Made by a program: the position numbers and the translations under genes
The notes under the pieces: model-generated
The model's database searches: none
The model's input: only the letters and a program-made list of their open reading frames with translations
What the model was told of the DNA's origin: nothing
Shown here: piece after piece, positions 33,029 to 42,476 of the stretch
How the letters are laid out: each line of letters begins with the position of its first letter
Position numbering within the stretch: position 1 is the first letter of the stretch
Source: a virus
Virus record (IMG/VR): IMGVR_UViG_3300041964_000014
Span: 1 to 64,000 of that record
Length of the DNA: 64,000 nt
Strand: one strand, 5' to 3'

Positions 33029-34320
33029 TTATATTCTAGGCTTTTTAGGTTTTCTTGGACGTAAAGCAAGTCCAGTACCAATAGCACCAGCTCCCGCAGT
33101 CCCGGCAGCTAATTTACCACCTGTAGTACCCATCCCTTGTCTAACAGCTCCTCCAACTCCAGATAAATTAGATCTCAGTCTACCCTTCCCTTTTGCTTTA
33201 GCGGCTGTCTTAGCTCCAGCAAAACCACCTTTTATAGCTCCCGAAGTATTACCAGCACCTGTAGCTACAGTTTTTAGTAAACCATCTCTTTTAACATTAC
33301 CGACTTGTTTACCAACGCTAGAAACTGCTCTTTTAGCGGTTTTGAAAATAGAACTGCCTATTCCAAAGTTAGCTAGCTTTTCCATATCATCCAGCGTGAA
33401 AGCAGCAACTACTTGAGGTAATTCATAATTAGCCGGAGCTGCTCCTATACGTTGAGACAGTGTACGAGGCATTTGTGTACTTGCTTTCTGAGCAGCTACA
33501 TCTTCTTGCTCGGGAGTAGTTGGTTCTTGGGACTCTTCATCGCCATCTTCCTCAACGCCTAATACTTGCAGTACCCTATTCTCAAAATCGTCTAGCGCTT
33601 TCTCAAACAGTTCTTGTTGATTAATACTTTCATCATCAACAGTAGAATACTGGTAAGTACAACCCATAGTTGATCACTCAGATTATCGTATTGTGTTTTA
33701 ATCTGATCAACCATGCCATCGCCTTGCTCTAACTCCTCGAAAGACAAAGCAAAGGCAGCTTCTCCGTCGTAACTCTTAAATAATCTCAATCCCACAATAG
33801 CTGGTGTACTTGTGCATGAAATTTCTCTAATAGTGTCCGAAATAATATCGATACCGGGCGATACAGTTGATAGCAGTCTGTCCTTATACTGGTTAATTGC
33901 TTTACTCGCCTTGATAGCTACTTGATTAGCAAAAGCCCCAAACTTACCGACTAAGTGTTTGTAGCAAGGATCTTTAATATCTTCGTCTGTAATAACACGA
34001 GCCTCGATAGTACCCTCAACATCTCCAATAGTAGTGTCTTGGGTTTTCTGGTGATCAGTTAGTAGTGGTAAGCGGGCACCTCGTTGTAGTAGTTGGTTGG
34101 TGTTATTAACGATCTTTTTAACACGATCAGCAGAGAAAACGTGCTTACGTTGTTTACTGTCAATGTGTTCTCCTTCTACTAGTACTAAGCCACTTGTGTA
34201 AATAGCGCCATCACTTTCTGTAAATTCAGCGGATAGTGGAGCGCTTTCAAAGTGAACTATCTTAGGAGTACTATTATGTCTAAAATTAGCTATAGTATTT
34301 TTTCTTTTATATTTAGGCAT
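33029..34320 (-). CDS. prohead-protease-like protein joined to a basic tail
   Basis: The first frame (33592-34320) has a maturation-protease plan like Mu I or HK97-type S78/U35 enzymes: SGLVLVEGEHIDSK, then LLTDHQK (candidate His near 87), LSTVSPGIDII (candidate Ser near 149) and IREISCTSTPAIVGLRL, the E-I-S-x-x-x-x-P-A sentence of that family. The -1 frame starts at 33667 but continues naturally through DNLSDQLWGCTYQYSTV if a G is added near 33662, giving 430 residues. The added part is acidic, then has AAFTLDDMEKLANFG and a basic Gly/Ala tail, so it resembles an internal head tag. Confidence 0.6.
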
Positions 34321-34394
34321 ACAGTTTTATATACTCATATAGTAGATACTATCTGTAGTTATACTAAAACTAAGTATACTAATGACGCATAGAC

Positions 34395-34637
34395 ATGACA
34401 AAACGTATCACTAATATAAATAAAGTTATTGGTAGTAAGCTTAAAAAAGCCAGAGACTACCGAGGTTATTCCCAGAGTCAGTTTGGTAAAGTAGTGCATT
34501 TAAATCAAACGCATATTTGCAAAATAGAAACAGGAGAGCGGGGTTTAACTATCGACAATTTAATTGCCTTTAGTAAAGTGCTTAATGTTAGCCCTCTTTA
34601 TTTCCTCAGCGATTTCGAGAAAGATAATCAATCTTGA
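34395..34637 (+). CDS. XRE/Cro-like helix-turn-helix regulator
   Basis: An 80-residue protein with IGSKLKKARDYRGYSQSQFG (helices 1-2), HLNQTHICKIETGERGLTID (recognition helix and turn), and LIAFSKVLNVSPLYFL: standard Cro/C1 HTH. It probably represses a phage promoter. It is the only plus-strand gene between 26 kb and 41 kb. Confidence 0.85.
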   Translation: MTKRITNINKVIGSKLKKARDYRGYSQSQFGKVVHLNQTHICKIETGERGLTIDNLIAFSKVLNVSPLYFLSDFEKDNQS

Positions 34638-35863
34638 GATTTAGTACGTCTTATATCGCTTATTTTAGTTTTTAAATTAACCTTACTTTCCTTGTACAAT
34701 CTTTCAGCATTAACTAGCTTCTTTTTAGCAGCCATAAGAGCTTGTTCTTTTTTATTAGCAGGAATGTTACTATTATTTTCGGTCTTATTGTATTTATCTT
34801 TAGTCTCCTTTAGTTTTTGTCGCATTTGTCTTACGTTGCTTATTTCTTCTTTTAAAGAAGTATTGGGCTTAGTATTAACACTTACACGGGGTTTAGATTT
34901 AGGAGTATTAACGGTAATAAGTTTAGGGGGCACGTAGTCTTTGGGTATTACAAAATCTCTAACGACTTTGTTAGTCTCATCTTGCGATAGATAGTGGTAA
35001 GATCCGTGATCTGACATATACCTATCGACTAACTTACCTGGTTTCTTTTGATTATTTTTATTTATTACAACTGCTCCTGGGAATTTGAAAGGCTTGGCTT
35101 GCCAATCATTGTTATCTAATATATGTAATGAATTCTTAGCCGGAGGTAGAATACCATGACTATTAGCTCCATAAGTTATTTGTTTAATCTTGTCAGTATT
35201 AACCCCCATTTCTTTGAGAATATGCATAGCTTCGTTTGTAACATAGCCTCCAGAGCTATGCCCATGCAAAGTATGGATCTTATCTGGGTACTTATCTATA
35301 TTCGCTTTAACAGTAGCTGCTAGTTCACGAGCAGTAGGATTATAACCTTTGAGTATACCTTCTTTAGCCGCAGTGCTAGTTAAATCAAATAATTGTCTAG
35401 CACTATTGCCCGGAGCTTTATCCGGTAGCTTATTCATGCTTCGAGTATCAATAGGAATTGTGTGTCCTTTGAGCTTACTGTGTATATAACTTGACAGTTG
35501 CTTACTACTCTTGGCTTCAGCCCCATAATTCAAACCAGCTACAGCATAATTTATATTCGGACGATTAAGTTCGGCGGTAGTAAGGTTTGCTGGTATAACT
35601 TTTTTGGATAATTCTTGTGCTACTCTAGCGGACTGTTTAAGATTGACTCGATATCGCCCACGAAGTAAAGCATAACCGCCGACACTTAAGCCTAATCCTG
35701 CTGCCGCTACAACTGCTGAATTTCGTAATAAGTTATCAGGCTTTCTGTCTTTACCCCGTCGCTTGTATGCTTTAACTACCCTACCTTTGCGTATACTAGA
35801 TTTTACATTTATCTCTCTGGCAAATTTAGCGTGACTTGCGTCCGAAATAAATAGGGTTTTCAT
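34628..35863 (-). CDS. tagged alpha/beta hydrolase-like protein
   Basis: A 411-residue protein. MKTLFISDASHAKFAREINV is the tag (repeat at 35840); residues 20-40 have VKSSIRKGRVVKAYKRRG, a second basic motif; then a Gly-rich hydrophobic segment (48-66). The middle carries HTLHGHSSGGYVTNEA (GHSSGG at 201-206, nucleophile Ser203), with HILDNND (Asp250 or Asp253) and SDHGSYHYL (His286 or His290) as likely acid and base. A lipase-like alpha/beta hydrolase delivered in the virion is the simplest reading; substrate unknown. Confidence 0.65.
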   Translation of the reverse strand: MKTLFISDASHAKFAREINVKSSIRKGRVVKAYKRRGKDRKPDNLLRNSAVVAAAGLGLSVGGYALLRGRYRVNLKQSARVAQELSKKVIPANLTTAELNRPNINYAVAGLNYGAEAKSSKQLSSYIHSKLKGHTIPIDTRSMNKLPDKAPGNSARQLFDLTSTAAKEGILKGYNPTARELAATVKANIDKYPDKIHTLHGHSSGGYVTNEAMHILKEMGVNTDKIKQITYGANSHGILPPAKNSLHILDNNDWQAKPFKFPGAVVINKNNQKKPGKLVDRYMSDHGSYHYLSQDETNKVVRDFVIPKDYVPPKLITVNTPKSKPRVSVNTKPNTSLKEEISNVRQMRQKLKETKDKYNKTENNSNIPANKKEQALMAAKKKLVNAERLYKESKVNLKTKISDIRRTKSQD

Positions 35864-36264
35864 TGTTTCTTACCTTTTTCTAGATTCCTAGATACTAAGC
35901 TATATGCCCCATATCCAAGACCTGTTAAAGTTGCACTAGCCAAAGCTCCTTTACTAGCTTTAGTTCTGAGCGTTTTTAGATATATTTGTTTGAGACGTTT
36001 ATTGCTCGGATAAATAATGTGAGCATGGGGATTACCAGCTTTAATAGCTTTAGCTAGATTTTCTTCGTTGTGATCTAATACATATTTGAATCCTTTCCGA
36101 TATCTTAAATGAGTAAGAACTGCACCTCGTGTACCTCCGGCTACAGCACTACCTGCAACTGCTGTACCAAATCCTATTCGTTTGCCACGCTTCTTCTTAT
36201 CTTTACTACCTTTCTTTCTGGCGAAATTAATGTTACCTATGTCCGAAATAAATAAGAGTCTCAT
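35860..36264 (-). CDS. tagged basic protein (134 aa)
   Basis: Starts MRLLFISDIGNINFARKKGSK then DKKKRGKR, a full tag encoded partly by the repeat at 36241. Then GAVLTHLRYRKGFKYVLDHN and LKQIYLKTLRTKASKGALAS, ending in a hydrophobic TLTGLGYGAYSLV. It overlaps both neighbours by four bases, so the three tagged genes are translated together. Confidence 0.75.
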   Translation of the reverse strand: MRLLFISDIGNINFARKKGSKDKKKRGKRIGFGTAVAGSAVAGGTRGAVLTHLRYRKGFKYVLDHNEENLAKAIKAGNPHAHIIYPSNKRLKQIYLKTLRTKASKGALASATLTGLGYGAYSLVSRNLEKGKKQ

Positions 36265-37550
36265 TTGTTGTTCCTCTTATTTCTATTAACTAACTTATAA
36301 GCCCCGTATCCTAATCCCGCTACCGCGCCACCTACTAAAGCACCTTTACCAGATGTCTTAGCTAGCTTTTTAATATAGGCTTGTTTTATCATTTTCCCAC
36401 TAGGAGCTGCTGTGTCAATAGTTCTATCTATTTCGGACAAACTATCCTTTAAATACGATTGTTTAGTAGTTAGTCGTTTAACTTCAGCAGCTACTTTGTC
36501 TTGCTTTTTTTGTTTCAAACTTATATTGTTTTTAGGATCAAACTGTTTGTTTACTTGATCTAATTCTTTTTGTACCGGATTACGAAGACTGCTAATTAAT
36601 CTCTCACGTTGTTTAGGTACAGTCGTTAATGCTTCTTTTAGTTGTTTCCTATCAGTTAGATAATTGGCTCCCGCAGTACTTAAACCCCCAATACCTGCAC
36701 CTCCAGCTATAACTCCAGCACCCTTAACTGCAACCTTACGTTTCTTTTTATCTTTACTTCCCTTTTTACGAGCGAATTCAGCTAATAGTCCGAAATAATA
36801 AGGGGATTGAAATTCGTAAGTATATTTCTGAGGAGTAATAGCCTTAGTGAGTTGTCTACCTGTACTAGTATCGATACTTACAGAAGCTCTAGCTTCACTA
36901 CCTAGATTAAATCCCCCACGCTTTCCTTGTTTGGCAATTTTATTACCACCAATTGTGGCTTGTAAATTAGTCGCAAGTTTTCTACGGTACTCTCTTTCAG
37001 CATTACGCTTGCGTTGCACTTCTTTAGCTAATGCTTCTAATTGCTTACGCTGGGGTGTTTTAATACCTAAAAAACCTACACCTTCATTTTTAGCTAATTG
37101 TACGTTTAATTCTCTACCTTGTAATACGTGTTGATTAGATCTTGCTTGCGAGGCTCTAAGCGGATTTAAATACTCATCTTGATTAGATAGTGTATTAAAT
37201 TTACTACCCTTAACTTTACCTACATCATTAGCAGATACTACTTCGGCTTTAACAGCTTTAATAGTATTACGGCGATTATTAATACGTACTCTACGAGTAC
37301 CTACTTTTACTGTGACTAATTTACCTTTAACTTTACGGGTGTGTTGTTTAACCTGAGTAATACCGCCACTAACTTTGACTGGTTTAGTGGTTTGTTTAGC
37401 TACAGTATTAGCCGCTTTAGCTACTTGCTTAATTATTTGCGGCTTTTTAGTAAGTGCTACTGTTGCCCCTAATCCAGCTACAGTAGCCGCTCCTATACCT
37501 AAGCCTATTAATTTATTACGGTTATTGTTACTCTTACTTTTTGTAGCCAT
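36261..37550 (-). CDS. large tagged basic protein with internal tag
   Basis: A 429-residue protein. N terminus is a Gly-rich hydrophobic segment (LIGLGIGAATVAGLGATVAL) after a short basic leader, then basic regions (VKQHTRKVKGKLVTVKVGTRR). At about residues 250-275 there is an internal tag (YYFGLLAEFARKKGSKDKK then KR), followed by GAGVIAGGAGIGGLSTAGA and a charged coiled coil. It therefore looks like two proteins joined at a cleavable tag. A repeat at 36788 encodes YYFGL. Confidence 0.7.
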   Translation of the reverse strand: MATKSKSNNNRNKLIGLGIGAATVAGLGATVALTKKPQIIKQVAKAANTVAKQTTKPVKVSGGITQVKQHTRKVKGKLVTVKVGTRRVRINNRRNTIKAVKAEVVSANDVGKVKGSKFNTLSNQDEYLNPLRASQARSNQHVLQGRELNVQLAKNEGVGFLGIKTPQRKQLEALAKEVQRKRNAEREYRRKLATNLQATIGGNKIAKQGKRGGFNLGSEARASVSIDTSTGRQLTKAITPQKYTYEFQSPYYFGLLAEFARKKGSKDKKKRKVAVKGAGVIAGGAGIGGLSTAGANYLTDRKQLKEALTTVPKQRERLISSLRNPVQKELDQVNKQFDPKNNISLKQKKQDKVAAEVKRLTTKQSYLKDSLSEIDRTIDTAAPSGKMIKQAYIKKLAKTSGKGALVGGAVAGLGYGAYKLVNRNKRNNK

Positions 37551-40500
37551 TTACTGTTATTCTCTTCTTTGGCGATAATATACCTAATGTAGCTATATTT
37601 TGTTTAAAATAAGCTGTTTCTATTTCTCTTCTCTGAGTATTTAAATCCCTCAAATAATTATCTATCTCTAAATAACGTGGGTTAGTAGGATTCAATCTTT
37701 GTTGCTCATAAATTAAAGACCCCATCTCTCTAGTTAATTCGTTTAATCTAGACTGCTTTTCTAACTGTCTAGGATTAATAGATAGTTGATCTCTAGCTTT
37801 AGGGCTATTACTTTTAAGCATACTAAGTTCAGCTTGTAAGTTATTAACATCGGCTTCTAACTTACTTAGCGTATCGAATCTACTTTTAACCCTACTAACT
37901 TGTTCTTGCGTAAAAGGTATTATTGTAGGTTGATTATTAATACGTATAGTGGGATTCTGAGTAGCACTACTAAGTAAATCAAAATCTAAGCCTATATCTT
38001 GTGTAGCACTACGTATCTTACTTAGTTCTTCAGAAGCGTTTACTAAATCTTTAATACTCTGTTCATATTCAACGGGATTAGTAGTTGCTTTATTAGCTAT
38101 CCGCTGCTGAACTACCCTAATATATTCTTCTGCTGTATCTAAATTAGTAGATAAAGTAATACGTCCTACAGATGGTTCAAAAATAGTATCAATAAAATTA
38201 AGCTCTTTAGCTTTTTGAGTAAGATAAGCATTAGCAACTTCGGGGTTACTAAGTAAGTTATCTCTAGTGCCTTTTAAAGTATCTCTATATGTTTGTCTAG
38301 TAACTTGAGTATCTAAGATATTGTTATATAGAGTATTAGCTTGATCTGTTAATCGCCTTACTGTAGACGTATTATTAACTAAGTTAGTACTATCTACAAT
38401 ACCGGGGCTTAATTCTTCTGCTACACGATATCGTTGCATAGTATCTTTGGTTTCTTCTAAAGCAGTTTTAGCCGCATTAAGAGTGTTAACCATCTTAATC
38501 TGACTAACACCTAAATCATTAATAGTTTTAGTTACAGTACTAATGTATTTGGTGTAATCACTTAGCAGTGCAGCCTGCAACTTAGTATTACCTTGAGCCG
38601 CCTGGAACCTACTCTCAAACTGCTGTCTTATTATTTCGGACTCCCCAGCTAATACTTGTGCTTTGTTTAACACATTAATATCGTTACCTAAAGCCCGACT
38701 AGCTTCGTTAAGTATCTTGCCGTTACGTCCCCGAATAGTAACACTACTATCAAACTTAGACTTAACAGTTTTAGTGGGATTTTCTAACTGCTCTAATATC
38801 TGATTAGCAGTTTCACGTTCTTGTTCTGTAGCTAAGTTAAGAGTGTCCGAAATATTAGGTGGGGCTTGTAGTTTTAAGCGATTAAAGTCCTCATGTATCA
38901 GCTCAACTAAGTCGTATACCTCGGAGGCTTGTCTAATAACGTTACCGACATCACTATTCTCTAGTCGTTGTAATACGGGACGAGATACGTTTTCTATTAC
39001 ATCGTATAGATTTATTGGTGCTACAGGCGGACGAGTTTTATTAAACATACTATTTAACAAAGCTATCGAGGCTATTGTGGCTCCACCTAATACTGATGCA
39101 GCTGCTAATTTAGCGGCAGTAAGTGGGAATGCTTTAGCTCGACCTTCAACAGGCTCTAAATAACAAGCACAATACGGATGTGGATTAGGCGGCGGTAACA
39201 TTTGTCCTGTCTGAAACAATTTAAATGGATACACTCCTTTTCCGTATCCAATATCTTGATCTGCTAAACGCAAGCATCTATCGCAAACAACTCCAGTACC
39301 ACTGTAGTTACGCTTTAATTTCCCGGACTTACGGCGAGTCTTACTATTATTCATTCGTAGATGTTCTATTGAAGCATTCCATCTAACTAACTCAATAGTG
39401 TTGTCATTAGCATAATGTGCGTAACGCCCGTAGTTATAAGCAGCAGACAGTTCTGTTAATGCTGTTCGTTTAATACTGGGTAATGCAGATCGTCTTTGGC
39501 TTATCTTCTCTAGCTCTTGTCTGGATATAGTTTTTTCTTTCTCCGGAAAGCCTAGTCGTCTAGCTTGTTCGGAGTTTAGCAAGATATCATCATTAAGCTT
39601 ATTTCTCTCTCTATTCAACTCCTTTTGTAGTTGCTCTACTTTCTGAGTATTACCAACTCTCTTATAAGCTTCGAGGCTTCTTTCTAGATTAACTATATTA
39701 TCTTTAACAGCTGTAACAAGGCGTCTTTCTATTTTCTGAGATTTAGTTTCCCGCAGTATTTTTCTAGCCTCAACCCCATAGTCAGGATACATAGAACTTA
39801 ATGCTCGGATTAAGTCCCGTTCTCTAGTATGCTTAGTACTAGCTAAATAGTTACTAATTTTACTACGAGTATTAGCAATACCATCCGTATATTGCTTAAT
39901 ATTTCGCTTAGTGCTATCGGTAATATCTTTAGTAAGCTTTTGCGCTAAGTCGTTATACCGTTTATCGAGATACTGAGCAAATTCAGTTTCGTTAGCTAAC
40001 GTGATAGGTTTCTTAAGCCGTTTGCTTACATCCCTAGTTATTTCGGACTCTTGTATTCTCCTCGCACGTATTGCACTACTCGTTTTAGATAGTGAAGATG
40101 ATGTGGGTGTTAGTGGGCGTAATAGAGTTTGTTGCCTACGTTCCGCTTGTTGTTCTGCTGCGGATACTCTTTTAGCTTGTGTTCTAGCACGTTTTTCTTG
40201 TTGCAGCTGTCTAACATCATCACGACTAAGCATATCCAACTGTTTAGGTGGAGCTACTGATTCTCCACTTGCAGCTCTAGATAATTGGTATACTAAAGCA
40301 TTTTGTTTTTGTTTTAGTTGATTTTGTTCGGCTTTAATACTATTCGCTTGTTCGGTAAGTATGTTAACTACGGTATTTCTTTGATCGGGGTTTAAGTTCG
40401 ATTGTCTTAGTCTTACTTTCGCGTACCTATCCGGATTAATAATATCCCGATTTAACTGCTCTAATCTAGAGGCATTATCTTCTTGCTTATAAATAAGAGA

Positions 40501-40890
40501 CTGTATCTGATCTCTTAAACGCTTTATAGTATTATCGTTATCTTTGGCAAAAGTAATTAGTTGTACAGCATCGCTAAAATTACGTTTAGTTATATTATCG
40601 TAAATAGGCTTTAAATCTTCACGAGCATCTGTACTACCTATATTCCAACTGCTTTCCCATAACTGTTTTATGGCACTATATAGTACTGGGCGTACTTGAT
40701 TAGGTTTTATATTGTCTATTAGTTGCTGCCAAGTAGCATCTCTATTTTTAAGTACTGTGTTAGCAAAGTACGTATTGTAGTGTTTTTGTATATGGTTAAT
40801 AAACGTATCACTAATAGGGTTTAGTGTGTCTAGTATCTTTCGTGCTTTAGATGTGGATTTACTAGCTGTTTCTAGATTAATAACTACCAT
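37534..40890 (-). CDS. Mu F-like head morphogenesis protein (1118 aa)
   Basis: A large, coiled-coil-rich protein. The MuF-type domain is at about 470-590: ELSAAYNYGRYAHYA, VRWNASIEHLR, CDRCLRLADQDIGYGKGVYP, and PHPYCACYLEPVEG with the two C-x-x-C/C-x-C zinc-type pairs. MuF proteins act in head assembly near the portal and often carry C-terminal effector or structural domains. Here the rest is helical (for example DNDNTIKRLRDQIQSLIY and QEQVSRVKSRFDTLSK). It overlaps the next gene by 17 bases. Confidence 0.75.
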   Translation of the reverse strand: MVVINLETASKSTSKARKILDTLNPISDTFINHIQKHYNTYFANTVLKNRDATWQQLIDNIKPNQVRPVLYSAIKQLWESSWNIGSTDAREDLKPIYDNITKRNFSDAVQLITFAKDNDNTIKRLRDQIQSLIYKQEDNASRLEQLNRDIINPDRYAKVRLRQSNLNPDQRNTVVNILTEQANSIKAEQNQLKQKQNALVYQLSRAASGESVAPPKQLDMLSRDDVRQLQQEKRARTQAKRVSAAEQQAERRQQTLLRPLTPTSSSLSKTSSAIRARRIQESEITRDVSKRLKKPITLANETEFAQYLDKRYNDLAQKLTKDITDSTKRNIKQYTDGIANTRSKISNYLASTKHTRERDLIRALSSMYPDYGVEARKILRETKSQKIERRLVTAVKDNIVNLERSLEAYKRVGNTQKVEQLQKELNRERNKLNDDILLNSEQARRLGFPEKEKTISRQELEKISQRRSALPSIKRTALTELSAAYNYGRYAHYANDNTIELVRWNASIEHLRMNNSKTRRKSGKLKRNYSGTGVVCDRCLRLADQDIGYGKGVYPFKLFQTGQMLPPPNPHPYCACYLEPVEGRAKAFPLTAAKLAAASVLGGATIASIALLNSMFNKTRPPVAPINLYDVIENVSRPVLQRLENSDVGNVIRQASEVYDLVELIHEDFNRLKLQAPPNISDTLNLATEQERETANQILEQLENPTKTVKSKFDSSVTIRGRNGKILNEASRALGNDINVLNKAQVLAGESEIIRQQFESRFQAAQGNTKLQAALLSDYTKYISTVTKTINDLGVSQIKMVNTLNAAKTALEETKDTMQRYRVAEELSPGIVDSTNLVNNTSTVRRLTDQANTLYNNILDTQVTRQTYRDTLKGTRDNLLSNPEVANAYLTQKAKELNFIDTIFEPSVGRITLSTNLDTAEEYIRVVQQRIANKATTNPVEYEQSIKDLVNASEELSKIRSATQDIGLDFDLLSSATQNPTIRINNQPTIIPFTQEQVSRVKSRFDTLSKLEADVNNLQAELSMLKSNSPKARDQLSINPRQLEKQSRLNELTREMGSLIYEQQRLNPTNPRYLEIDNYLRDLNTQRREIETAYFKQNIATLGILSPKKRITVNGYKK

Positions 40891-41020
40891 ATGCTATTGA
40901 GTATAGATAGTACTATTATTACAGCTTACTAACCAATATAAAATAAGATAGTTTACTAAGCATATCCATATGTACAGGTATTGTTGCTAAAATAGCAAGT
41001 AACACTATCTCGTATAAATT

Positions 41021-41371
41021 ATGGAACTTAGAGTAAACGACAAAACGTTAGAAGATATTGCTTGTGATATCCAAGAGTCTTATTACACTAAATTTGGTGT
41101 AACTATTGGACGCAATAAGATCCGCTACATTATCAAAGACTATCTGAGATACGTAGAGGAGGAAGTTGCCAAAGGTAACAAAGTAACTATTCAAGGTCAC
41201 GGTACTTACGATTCTTATGAGTACAAGGAACGTACTGGAATTGATCCTACCAAGCAAGAGCAGTTTTATATCGAAACTCACGACGTACCTACATGGCGCA
41301 GTGGGAAAACTTTTCGCCGTAAGGTAAGAGCAGCTTCACTCGAACGCCGCAATAAAGAAAATGCTGGTTGA
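41021..41371 (+). CDS. HU/IHF-like DNA-binding protein
   Basis: A 116-residue protein with the HU beta-arm signature VAKGNKVTIQGHGTYDSYEY, RTGIDPTKQEQFYIETHDVP and TWRSGKTFRRKV, the last matching HU P-x-F-K-x-G-x-x-L-K-x-x-V. The N-terminal 40 residues form the helical dimerisation part. A phage-encoded HU could bend viral DNA or help package it. Start ATG 41021. Opposite orientation to the MuF gene. Confidence 0.8.
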   Translation: MELRVNDKTLEDIACDIQESYYTKFGVTIGRNKIRYIIKDYLRYVEEEVAKGNKVTIQGHGTYDSYEYKERTGIDPTKQEQFYIETHDVPTWRSGKTFRRKVRAASLERRNKENAG

Positions 41372-41396
41372 TTAACTGTTATAAATATTGATTAAG

Positions 41397-41443
41397 AGTC
41401 CGAAATAATAAGGAAATTCTCACTCCCTATTTATTTCGGACTT
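41397..41443. repeat. inverted pair of the GTCCGAAA repeat
   Basis: AGTCCGAAATAATAAGG (41397-41413) and CCTATTTATTTCGGACTT (41426-41443) face each other, so AGTCCGAAATAA pairs with TTATTTCGGACT with a small loop. It is in the intergenic region after the HU-like gene. Confidence 0.75.
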
Positions 41444-41463
41444 TTACTATGCATATAATAAAA

Positions 41464-41493
41464 GCCCTTAACCTGTAGAGAGTGGTTAAAGGC
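41464..41493. terminator. hairpin, possible terminator
   Basis: GCCCTTAACC (41464-41473) pairs with GGTTAAAGGC (41484-41493) with one mismatch around a 10-base loop, placed between convergent genes. Confidence 0.45.
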
Positions 41494-41525
41494 ATGACTG
41501 AGGTTCTTTGTCTACTTACTTGATA

Positions 41526-42404
41526 TTATAGTTCGTTAAATAAACAGCTGTAGTACGGGTCTAATTTAATAGTGTTTAAATGGTCTTGTTGATATCGCCA
41601 CTTACGCTTAAGTCCTTTTATAAAATAACTATGTGCTAATTCTTTTATAGTAATAGCACTAACTTGGTTATGAGTAGTATCAACTAAACGTATAACTTCG
41701 GGGCTTATATTATATGGGCTTAAGAATATTAGTTTAGCGGACTTATTAGGATAAGCTTGTTGTTGCAGTATTTCAAAATAACCTCGCTTACATATAGCAG
41801 TAGTAATATCGTCTACAGTAATAGGATTCTTTTTAAGCTCATAAGCTTCGATAGTTTTAGAGGTATTACGGTAGAAATCAAATCTACGCTTATCTTTGTT
41901 AAGTAGGTTTAGTATAGGGTGTTCAATATTAATATTACTATAACCACATAAACACATCCAACTATGTAGTCGTCTAGCCAAATCAGCTTCCATTTCTGGC
42001 TGTAAAGGGATAGCGTTGAGTTTTAAGTGATTTCGATTATACCAATATTGCTTTTCTTTTAATAACTCGTTAATACGATTTCCAGCTCTTTGAACATACT
42101 CCGCAGTTATTCTTGCCATAAATATTTGAAAAGGAACAGCTTTGGGTTGTTCGGATTTCTGAAGTAAAAGAAAGCACTGCTCCATACTCAAGTAGTCCAT
42201 TTTATACCTCTTGCCGTTAGAAGCAACTTTCTCCGCAACGAGGAAAGTACCAGAAGCCCCTTCTATAAAGGGTTTTAGCTTAGACCATATTTTACTGGGA
42301 TTGCTATATTCCAAGGCTGTTAATATGTCTTGTGCTGAGTAGTAGAATTGCCCGTCCTTATATATGTGACGTATTTCGTAGTTTTCAAATTGCTTGACTA
42401 ACAT
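41526..42404 (-). CDS. BRO-N antirepressor fused to nuclease-like domain
   Basis: A 292-residue protein. The first 110 residues (EIRHIYKDGQFYYSAQDILTAL ... YLSMEQCFLLLQKSEQP) are a BRO-N-type fold used by phage antirepressors. The C-terminal half (RRFDFYRNTSKTIEAYELKKN ... ITTAICKRGYFEILQQ) has the D...E-x-K pattern of a PD-(D/E)XK-like nuclease. Divergent from the ribbon-helix-helix gene at 42477. The nuclease assignment is motif-level only. Confidence 0.65.
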   Translation of the reverse strand: MLVKQFENYEIRHIYKDGQFYYSAQDILTALEYSNPSKIWSKLKPFIEGASGTFLVAEKVASNGKRYKMDYLSMEQCFLLLQKSEQPKAVPFQIFMARITAEYVQRAGNRINELLKEKQYWYNRNHLKLNAIPLQPEMEADLARRLHSWMCLCGYSNINIEHPILNLLNKDKRRFDFYRNTSKTIEAYELKKNPITVDDITTAICKRGYFEILQQQAYPNKSAKLIFLSPYNISPEVIRLVDTTHNQVSAITIKELAHSYFIKGLKRKWRYQQDHLNTIKLDPYYSCLFNEL

Positions 42405-42476
42405 AGGTAATTATCTAACTTGTTAACGCTATACTGAAATAGTAACACAAGGTAAGAACAGATAGGTACAGTTAAT

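Noticed and set aside
36847-37134. Long antisense frames over tagged genes (also 14564-14860, 32190-32516, 44726-45109)
   Set aside because: Gly/Ala/Lys-rich coding DNA opens long antisense frames; these have Pro/Leu/Ala-rich unnatural sequences and no ribosome sites.
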